DNA of 6,499 nt from Thermoplasmata archaeon (lineage in GTDB: Archaea > Thermoplasmatota > Thermoplasmata > RBG-16-68-12), in assembly GCA_021788795.1 (NCBI GenBank), contig JAJYKG010000125.1, positions 1-6,499 on the forward strand, read 5' to 3'. The position numbers and the translations under genes were made by a program. The notes beneath the pieces were generated by a model, which was not told the DNA's origin, did not search any database, and saw only the letters and a program-made list of their open reading frames with translations. Of the stretch, positions 1-4,477 are shown in pieces. Each line of letters begins with the position of its first letter. The stretch's first letter is position 1.

Positions 1-71
1 ATGATCAGGAGGATGATCCACTCGAACCCCTCGATCTGCGCGGTGAGATTCAGGACATCGGCGAGGACCAT
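1..71 (-). CDS. Partial gene at left edge: N-terminus with a hydrophobic segment, possibly TatA-like
   Basis: Only the first 23 codons are in the window. The reading starts MVLADVLNLTAQIEGFEW and continues with a hydrophobic run (IILLI) at the edge. An in-frame TAG lies four codons upstream of the ATG, so this is the first possible ATG in the frame. An AGAGG-like sequence a few bases before the ATG could be a ribosome binding site. A short polar lead followed by an aromatic residue and an Ile/Leu-rich stretch fits a small membrane protein; TatA-type twin-arginine translocase subunits begin like this. The diagnostic downstream part (FG-x-x-K-x-P) is outside the window, so TatA is only a guess. 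The gene is on the same strand as the lipid cluster and begins 84 bp after its last stop codon. Confidence 0.5.
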   Translation of the reverse strand, partial: MVLADVLNLTAQIEGFEWIILLI

Positions 72-115
72 GGACGGCCTCTAGAGCGCTTCGGCGGCTT
101 CCTGTAGGGCCTGAT

Positions 116-130
116 GCGGATAAGCCTTTG
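116..130 (-). promoter_or_regulatory. Possible TATA/BRE promoter for the left-edge gene
   Basis: Read on the minus strand this is CAAAGGCTTATCCGC: a purine-rich BRE-like CAAAGG next to a TTAT core. It is one of the few AT-richer spots between the reductase stop and the left-edge ATG. The core is centred about 51 bp before that ATG, which predicts a leader of roughly 24 nt. The same CAAAGG precedes the TATA box of the tes promoter. Evidence is by eye only. Confidence 0.3.
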
Positions 131-155
131 CCGCGAGGCGCCCCGCCCGGCCGCG

Positions 156-1355
156 TCAGATGAACTCCGCGAACTTCTCGACGAGCTGGGGGTTGTGCTC
201 CTTGAGCACCTTGAGGATCGCGCGAACGCTCAGCTTGTGCACGCCGACCTCGGCGAGGATCTTGACGATGTCGTCGAACTCCTGGTCCGTCAGGGTGACG
301 AGCTTGTTCTTCGCGAGCCAGTTGCGGTAGAGGTTCTCCTCCATCTTCGCGCGCCACGCCTTCTCGTACGGCTGGAGCGCGGCGTCCGAGAAGTCTCCCT
401 TCTCGTTGCACTCGCCGAGCGTCTTGCCGAGGAGCATACCCGCGTACATCCCGTTGCCGATGCCGCCGCCGGTGATGGGGTCGATCATCCTCCCCGCGTC
501 CCCGACGAGGGCGATGCGGTCCCCCGTGACCTTCTTCAGGGGCGCGCACGTCGACACGCCGCCCGTGACCATGTCCAGGGTCTGGGCGTGCTGCATCCGC
601 GGCTGGGTCTGGATCCAGCGGTCCAGGAAGCCCTTGATGTCCTGGCGCTTGTGGAGCCGGTCCAAGGAGATCCCGATGCCCACGTTCGCGGTGCTCTCGT
701 CCTTCGGGAAGACCCAGATGTAGCCCGCGGGGGCGATGGACCCGAGCCAGAACTCGCAGTAGTTCGGGAAGTCGTAGCCCTCGCCGATGTTCGTCATGCG
801 GTACTGGAGCGTGCCCGTCACGTCGCCTGCCTTGAGGAGCGTGCGGAATCCGGCCCAGCGGCCGACCTGGCTCTCGTACCCGTCCGCGGCGACGACGCAC
901 TTGGCCTCGATGTTGAACTCGTCCTCGAGCTGCTTGACGCGGACGCCCGTGATCGCGCCGTCCTGCTTCAGGACGGCGGTCGCGGTCGTCTTGAGCAGGA
1001 TCTGCGCACCCTCCTTGGCGGCCTCCTTGGCCACGTGCTTGTCGAACTGGTCCCGCTCGAGGACGATGCCGACCTCGTTGCCCGCGGACGCCTCCTCGAT
1101 CGTGAGCTCCGTCCCGTTGGGCGAGAAGATCTTCGCGCCCTTGACCTCCGCCGCGATCCACTTGCGGTTGTACGGCAGCTTCGTGTCCTCGACAAAGTGT
1201 CGCGCGAGGCCCTCGCCGCACCGGACCGGGGAGCCGATCTCCTGCCGCTTCTCAATCAGGATCGTATCGCAGCCGTTCATCGCCGCATAGCGCGCGGTCA
1301 TCGAGCCGGCGGGGCCGGCGCCGACGACCACAACGTCACATCGGAGGTTGGGCAT
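156..1355 (-). CDS. Geranylgeranyl reductase family protein (archaeal isoprenoid lipid saturation)
   Basis: A FAD-dependent enzyme expected to hydrogenate the double bonds of geranylgeranyl chains in archaeal ether lipids at the inner face of the membrane. From the ATG at 1355 the protein has 399 residues, a normal length for the family. Visible motifs in order: N-terminal Rossmann FAD motif VVVGAGPAG (about 9-17) with E35 ending the second strand; RCGEG at 45-49, the conserved cysteine-containing loop of this family; AADGYESQVGRW near 156-167; the substrate-domain signature YIWVFPK (212-218) followed by NVGIGI; and the second FAD motif GDAGRMIDPITGGGI (285-299). An in-frame GTG at 1373 would add six residues, but the TATA box at 1386-1393 puts the transcript start near 1362, between the two, so I prefer the ATG. 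It is the last gene of the tes-ferredoxin cluster, 78 bp after the ferredoxin stop. Family assignment is firm; the exact lipid substrate is inferred from context. Confidence 0.93.
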   Translation of the reverse strand: MPNLRCDVVVVGAGPAGSMTARYAAMNGCDTILIEKRQEIGSPVRCGEGLARHFVEDTKLPYNRKWIAAEVKGAKIFSPNGTELTIEEASAGNEVGIVLERDQFDKHVAKEAAKEGAQILLKTTATAVLKQDGAITGVRVKQLEDEFNIEAKCVVAADGYESQVGRWAGFRTLLKAGDVTGTLQYRMTNIGEGYDFPNYCEFWLGSIAPAGYIWVFPKDESTANVGIGISLDRLHKRQDIKGFLDRWIQTQPRMQHAQTLDMVTGGVSTCAPLKKVTGDRIALVGDAGRMIDPITGGGIGNGMYAGMLLGKTLGECNEKGDFSDAALQPYEKAWRAKMEENLYRNWLAKNKLVTLTDQEFDDIVKILAEVGVHKLSVRAILKVLKEHNPQLVEKFAEFI

Positions 1356-1385
1356 GCTGTCGAGCCACCGCACTCATCGTAGGGA

Positions 1386-1393
1386 GATATAAG
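1386..1393 (-). promoter_or_regulatory. TATA box directly upstream of the geranylgeranyl reductase gene
   Basis: On the minus strand it reads CTTATATC inside TTCTTATATCTCC, close to the archaeal TATA consensus and standing out from GC-rich surroundings. Its centre is about 34 bp before the ATG at 1355, predicting a transcript start around 1362 and a leader of less than 10 nt. It lies between the ferredoxin stop and the reductase start, so the reductase can probably be transcribed independently of tes and the ferredoxin. Confidence 0.55.
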
Positions 1394-1416
1394 AACGCAT
1401 CGAAAGGGAAGGGTGG

Positions 1417-1433
1417 GCCGCCTCGGGGGCGGC
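1417..1433 (-). terminator. GC hairpin immediately after the ferredoxin stop codon
   Basis: A perfect 6-bp stem (GCCGCC / GGCGGC) with a 5-nt loop begins at the base after the ferredoxin TGA. On the minus strand it is followed by a pyrimidine-rich tract CCACCCTTCCCTTTC. This could end or slow transcripts coming from tes-ferredoxin before the separate reductase promoter, or protect a processed 3' end. There is no true T-run, so termination is uncertain; GC-rich DNA makes short stems by chance. Confidence 0.35.
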
Positions 1434-1679
1434 TCACTTCATCGTGGCGAGCTTGTGGCCCCGCGGGTAGTCGATCGCCCCGACCGGGCAGACCTTGACG
1501 CACATGCCGCACGTCGTGCAGTCCTCGTTGAAGGTCAGGTAGACCTCGTTGAGGAAGATCGCGTTCGTCGGGCACGTGCCGACGCAGGCCCCGCAGTGCA
1601 TGCAGAGCATGTCGTCGATGGCCATGATGCCGTTGTCCCGGACCGAGGGACGGATGGCGACGGCGGCGGTTTCAAGCAT
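1434..1679 (-). CDS. Two-cluster 2[4Fe-4S] ferredoxin, likely electron donor to Tes and/or geranylgeranyl reductase
   Basis: A small cytoplasmic electron carrier of 81 residues from the ATG at 1679. It has two classical CxxCxxCxxxCP motifs: C26, C29, C32, C36 and C54, C57, C60, C64, giving two [4Fe-4S] clusters in a bacterial-type ferredoxin fold. The ATG overlaps the tes stop codon (ATGCTTGA, 8-nt overlap), which suggests translational coupling. A second possible start, M19 at 1625, begins just before the conserved fold (MAIDDMLCMHCGAC); if used, the first 18 residues are not made. It sits between a radical-SAM enzyme that needs one-electron reduction of its cluster and a flavoprotein that needs low-potential electrons. 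In Methanosarcina acetivorans a ferredoxin encoded next to geranylgeranyl reductase is known to support full lipid saturation; the same role here is inferred. Confidence 0.92.
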   Translation of the reverse strand: MLETAAVAIRPSVRDNGIMAIDDMLCMHCGACVGTCPTNAIFLNEVYLTFNEDCTTCGMCVKVCPVGAIDYPRGHKLATMK

Positions 1680-3297
1680 GGCGAGCCCGCCACTCTTCCA
1701 TCGGCACCGCGAACTTCTTCTCGATCTCCTCGCGGAAGTTCGGGCCCGTGTTGTAGGCGCAGAAGGGGATGACCTTGCCGTCCGGCGTGGCGTAGTGGAT
1801 CACGCACCGCTTCACGCGCTCGATGTCGTAGTTGTAGTTGTCCTGGAAGTGCATGCCGCCGATATACATCGTGGACCACGAGAACTCTGCGGCCCCCTTC
1901 TTGTCGCCCTTCGTGAACATCCGGTCCAGGATCTTGAGCATCTTGGTCAGGCCCATGCCCTCGGGCGCCTCCTCGGGCTTGAAGTGCCGCTTCAGGAGCT
2001 GGAGCGCCTTCAGCTTCGAGGTGAACTTGATCTTCTTGCCCTTGGTGTCCTGAGCCAGGAGCCACATGTCCTCCATGAGGCCCTCGACGTCGATGAACCG
2101 CGTGATGGGCACCGGGTCCTTGCCATTCTCCAGGAACAGGTAGGACGCCAGGCCGCACGCCGGGTGCGACGTGAAGGAAGGCTTCGCGCTGTCCGTGAGG
2201 ACGGACACGAGCTCCGAGATGGGCGCGACGAAGGGCACCGGGTACCAGTCGTCCCGCGTCAGGTAGCCCGTCTGCTCCTCGAGGTCGTAGGCCAGGTCGC
2301 TCAAGGTGTACCGGAGCTTCCTGCGGTCCTCCTCGGGGATGCGGCCCGTCAGGGACACGGGCTGGTAGTTGACGCCCTTCACGACGTCGCGGTTCTGGAT
2401 CGCGAAGTTCAGGATCTCGCCCGCCTGGTCGTCGTTGAAGGAGTTGACCATCGTCGGCACGAGGGCGATCGTCGGGGTAGGCTTGCCGGACTTGCTCCGC
2501 TCGCGGATCTTCTCGATCGCGCGGAGCTTGATGTCGAGCAGGGGCCGCCCGCGGGCCTTGATGTAGTTCTCCTCGCGGAGGCCGTCGAACTGCAGGTAGA
2601 TCGTGTTCATCCCGGCCTCGGAGATCTTGTCGAGGAAGCCCTCCTCGGTCGCGATGCGGATGCCGTTCGTCGCGACCTGGATCTGCGGGAAGCCCATGTC
2701 GTGGGCCGCCTGCACGATCTCGGGGAACTGCGGGTGGATCGTCGGCTCGCCGCCGGCGAACTGGACCGCGGGCACGGGGATCGGGCGCTGCGCGCGCAGG
2801 ACCGCGAACTCGTAGACGAGCTGGTCGAACGTCGGCTCGAAGACGTAGCCGGCGGCGTTCGCGTTCGCGAAGCAGATCGGGCACTTCAGGTTGCACCGGT
2901 TCGTCGTGTCGATGTTGCACAGCGACGTCGCGGAGTAGTGGAGGTTGCAGAGGCCGCACTCGTACGGGCAGACCTTGGCGTCCACGATCTGGGGGTTCTG
3001 GAGGCCGACGCCGTCGAACGCCCAGTTCTCCGCCTTCAGGTACATCTCGGCGTCGGACCAGCACACCTCGTCGAACTCGCCGTGCTCCTTGCACGTCTTC
3101 TTCATCTTGAGGGCGCCGTCCCCGATGTACAGGGTGGCGGGGATGACCTTGAGGCATTCAGGGCAGAGGGAACCCGTGCGCCGGGGCAGCCCCTTCTGGA
3201 GCTTCGAGGGCATGACGACCATCGCGTTGTCCTGCCTCGATTCCCGGTACATGTTCCGGACTGCGCCAACCGCGTAGTCGGTACCACAGAGAGACAT
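1672..3297 (-). CDS. tes: Tetraether lipid synthase (Tes), radical SAM enzyme
   Basis: Predicted to couple the terminal methyl carbons of two archaeal diether lipids, making membrane-spanning tetraethers (GDGT); it acts on membrane lipids from the cytoplasmic side. From the ATG at 3297 it has 541 residues. Cysteine architecture in order: C45, C48, C69 and C79 (SLCPEC...CKEHGEFDEVC, a rubredoxin-like or zinc-type N-terminal site); C110, C114 and C117 in CPYECGLC, plus C127; radical-SAM CxxxCxxC C135, C139, C142 in NRCNLKCPICF; GGEPT at 182-186, the SAM-binding glycine motif; C381 in HPACG; and C498 and C513 in the C-terminal CVIHY...FCAYN segment. The many extra cysteines match the characterised Tes proteins (MJ0619, MA_1486), which carry several metal centres, and not MoaA-type enzymes. 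A GTG at 3309 would add four residues; an AAGGA lies just before the ATG. M30 and M33 (counted from the GTG) are further possible starts, since conserved sequence begins only near residue 40. It is first in a cluster with the ferredoxin and the reductase. A Tes paralogue with another C-C coupling role cannot be excluded. Confidence 0.88.
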   Translation of the reverse strand: MSLCGTDYAVGAVRNMYRESRQDNAMVVMPSKLQKGLPRRTGSLCPECLKVIPATLYIGDGALKMKKTCKEHGEFDEVCWSDAEMYLKAENWAFDGVGLQNPQIVDAKVCPYECGLCNLHYSATSLCNIDTTNRCNLKCPICFANANAAGYVFEPTFDQLVYEFAVLRAQRPIPVPAVQFAGGEPTIHPQFPEIVQAAHDMGFPQIQVATNGIRIATEEGFLDKISEAGMNTIYLQFDGLREENYIKARGRPLLDIKLRAIEKIRERSKSGKPTPTIALVPTMVNSFNDDQAGEILNFAIQNRDVVKGVNYQPVSLTGRIPEEDRRKLRYTLSDLAYDLEEQTGYLTRDDWYPVPFVAPISELVSVLTDSAKPSFTSHPACGLASYLFLENGKDPVPITRFIDVEGLMEDMWLLAQDTKGKKIKFTSKLKALQLLKRHFKPEEAPEGMGLTKMLKILDRMFTKGDKKGAAEFSWSTMYIGGMHFQDNYNYDIERVKRCVIHYATPDGKVIPFCAYNTGPNFREEIEKKFAVPMEEWRARHA

Positions 3298-3327
3298 GTT
3301 CCTTGGCACCTCGTTGCCGGGTCGTAG

Positions 3328-3340
3328 AACCGGGCCGGTT
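3328..3340. promoter_or_regulatory. Perfect dyad between the tes TATA box and transcript start (operator candidate)
   Basis: AACCGG-G-CCGGTT, 6-bp perfect arms around one base. It overlaps the downstream edge of the TATA box (3339-3345) and ends about 12 bp before the predicted transcript start near 3316. A dimeric regulator bound here would block TBP or RNA polymerase, so it would act as a repressor site. No regulator gene is present in the window. Confidence 0.4.
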
Positions 3341-3350
3341 TTAAACCCTT
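3339..3350 (-). promoter_or_regulatory. tes promoter: BRE plus TATA box
   Basis: On the minus strand the sequence is ACAAAGGGTTTAAAACC: a purine-rich BRE-like AAAGGG followed by TTTAAAA at 3345-3339, in an otherwise GC-rich stretch. The predicted transcript start is near 3316, about 19 nt before the ATG at 3297 and 7 nt before the GTG at 3309. This is the best-looking promoter in the window and probably drives tes, the ferredoxin and partly the reductase. Confidence 0.6.
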
Positions 3351-3370
3351 TGTAGTGTGCGCTACTACAA
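3350..3370. promoter_or_regulatory. Perfect 7-bp-arm dyad directly upstream of the tes BRE/TATA
   Basis: TTGTAGT at 3350-3356 and ACTACAA at 3364-3370 are exact inverted repeats around a 7-bp spacer, about two thirds AT in the arms and so unlike the GC-rich background. The dyad abuts the BRE. Its centre is 26 bp from the centre of the dyad at 3328-3340. The size (21 bp) and place fit a binding site for a dimeric helix-turn-helix regulator. Function is inferred. Confidence 0.45.
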
Positions 3371-3406
3371 GAGAAAGGACCCCCTGTCCCTCCGGGGCGG
3401 GAAACG

Positions 3407-3422
3407 TTTAGGACAGCCTAAA
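3407..3422. repeat. Perfect inverted repeat TTTAGG-4-CCTAAA upstream of tes
   Basis: Exact 6-bp arms (3407-3412 and 3417-3422) around ACAG. It lies 40 bp past the stop of the minus-strand DUF72 gene and about 65 bp before the tes TATA box. It could be a distal regulatory site for tes or a small 3' hairpin of the DUF72 transcript; no T-run follows on the minus strand. The remaining bases from 3371 to 3462 are GC-rich, including an alternating CG run at 3424-3434, and show no gene. Confidence 0.35.
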
Positions 3423-3462
3423 GTCGCGCGCGCGGATGCGTACGCGCGGGCGAGCGCGCCCC

Positions 3463-4374
3463 CTAGTGGCGGGGGCCGGGAGCCAGGACCGTCAGCACGT
3501 CGTCGAGCGTCCCGTAGGTTCCGCGCGGGAGTCTCCCGAGGTAGGCCTCCGCGCGCGCCCGGGTCGAGGCGTCCACGTCGACGAGCTTCCACCCGTGGTC
3601 GCGGACGAGCTCCTCCCGCGTCGCGGGGAAGCGGGCGTCCGGCGCGAGCACCTCCGCGAGGGAGTCGAGCCCCACCGATCCCGTCGCCGCGGGGAACACG
3701 CCCGTGCGTCGGAAGGTCACGAAGCGAGCCGCGTCCTGGTACATGCGCACGCCGTGGAACGCATAGGCGACCGTCGCCGCGTCCCGGCCCGCGCGGTCGA
3801 TCTCCCGCATCTCCGCGTCGTCGAGCTGGTAGGCGTTGAACTCCCCCTTGCCGAAGACGCGGGTGTACACCGCGTCCGAGGGGACGCGGGGTACGCTCAG
3901 GGACAGGTCGACGACATCCAGGACGCCGAGGTCCTCCATGGCGCGGGCGAGGGGCCTCGGGAGCGGGCGCCCTGCGTGCGCGCGGGCCTCCAGGCCGAGC
4001 CGCGTCCCCTCCGGGACGATGGCCGCGAACTCCTGGAGCCCATCCACCTCCTCGCGCCCCAGGGGGAGGGAAGCCGGGGTCTCCAGGATCAGGAACGGGG
4101 CGCGGAGGATGCGCGCGACGCGGGAGGTCTGCGCGAAGGCCGCGCGGGCCGCGGGGGTAGGGCGAAGGCGGGAGCGGTGGGTCGTGTCGCGGTGCGCCTT
4201 CACCGCGAACGAGAAGGAGGCGGGCACGGTGGAGCGCCAGCGGCGGGCCGTGGCCTCGCTCATGCGGCGGTAGAAGGTCGCGTTCACCTCGGCGAAGTCG
4301 AACGCACGCGCGTAGCCGGCCAGGCCGCCGGAGAAGTACCCCCACCCGCCCGCTCCGACGAGGACGCGCGCCAC
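3463..4374 (-). CDS. DUF72 family protein with a DUF2795-like C-terminal domain
   Basis: A 303-residue protein of unknown reaction. Residues 1 to about 222 show DUF72 (YecE-like TIM barrel) landmarks: VGAGGWGYF at 6-14, FAEVNATFYRRM near 27-38, FSFAVKAHRDTTH at 54-66, LEARA at 128-132 and AYAFHG at 203-208. Residues about 249-297 read like a separate small domain, beginning FPATREELV and ending LPRGTYGTLDDVLTVL, the pattern of DUF2795 proteins. I chose the GTG at 4374 because a TTAA-type TATA box is centred 27-28 bp upstream, which suggests a leaderless transcript, and because the DUF72 fold begins right there; the open frame reaches 4479 with an arginine-rich segment that looks untranslated. 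The typical DUF72 E-x-R-x-x-S-W and YxRxHG motifs are degenerate here (LEARA and YTRVFG). It is divergent from another DUF72 gene. Family is confident, domain fusion fairly so, function unknown. Confidence 0.85.
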   Translation of the reverse strand: MARVLVGAGGWGYFSGGLAGYARAFDFAEVNATFYRRMSEATARRWRSTVPASFSFAVKAHRDTTHRSRLRPTPAARAAFAQTSRVARILRAPFLILETPASLPLGREEVDGLQEFAAIVPEGTRLGLEARAHAGRPLPRPLARAMEDLGVLDVVDLSLSVPRVPSDAVYTRVFGKGEFNAYQLDDAEMREIDRAGRDAATVAYAFHGVRMYQDAARFVTFRRTGVFPAATGSVGLDSLAEVLAPDARFPATREELVRDHGWKLVDVDASTRARAEAYLGRLPRGTYGTLDDVLTVLAPGPRH

Positions 4375-4398
4375 GGGCAGGCTACAGGGCGGCCGGCT

Positions 4399-4404
4399 CT
4401 TAAG
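4399..4404 (-). promoter_or_regulatory. TATA box of the minus-strand DUF72 gene
   Basis: CTTAAG within GGGCTTAAGAGCC, the only AT-rich hexamer in this part of the divergent intergenic region. Its centre is about 27.5 bp before the GTG at 4374, the usual TATA-to-start distance in archaea, so the transcript would begin at or next to the start codon (leaderless). Confidence 0.5.
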
Positions 4405-4438
4405 CCCGCGGGAGGGGACGGCGAAACGGCCGGCGCGG

Positions 4439-4467
4439 GATACCCTCATGTATCGCCCGCGCGATAC
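4439..4467. repeat. Three GATAC half-sites in alternating orientation before the plus-strand DUF72 gene
   Basis: GATAC at 4439-4443, its reverse complement GTATC at 4450-4454, and GATAC again at 4463-4467. The second and third form a perfect 7-bp-arm dyad, GTATCGC-CCGC-GCGATAC (4450-4467), ending 10 bp before the ATG at 4478. The first and second form a 5-bp-arm dyad around CCTCAT. This is a plausible operator array for the plus-strand gene or for both divergent genes. The GTATC of the middle site could also double as a weak TATA element about 26 bp before 4478. Confidence 0.4.
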
Positions 4468-4477
4468 CGGGCGTCCC

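Noticed and set aside
1356..1373. GTG start adding six residues to the geranylgeranyl reductase
   Set aside because: The TATA box at 1386-1393 would leave this GTG only about 16 bp downstream, upstream of the predicted transcript start.
114..1382. Plus-strand open frame opposite the geranylgeranyl reductase (422 codons)
   Set aside because: Antisense to a gene with full FAD and substrate motifs; composition is that of a shadow frame.
1535..3157. Second minus-strand frame within tes (540 codons)
   Set aside because: Out-of-frame reading of tes, with Arg/Pro/Gly-rich low-complexity translation and no domain motifs.
1549..3327. Long plus-strand open frame opposite tes (592 codons)
   Set aside because: Low-complexity Val/Leu/Arg/Asp-rich translation exactly antisense to a motif-complete Tes; typical of the complementary frame in GC-rich DNA.
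3377..3389. Short stem GGAC-5-GTCC upstream of tes
   Set aside because: Four-base arms in GC-rich sequence are not distinguishable from chance.
3424..3434. Alternating CG run that could form Z-DNA
   Set aside because: Only about ten bases in a very GC-rich stretch; expected by chance and without other support.
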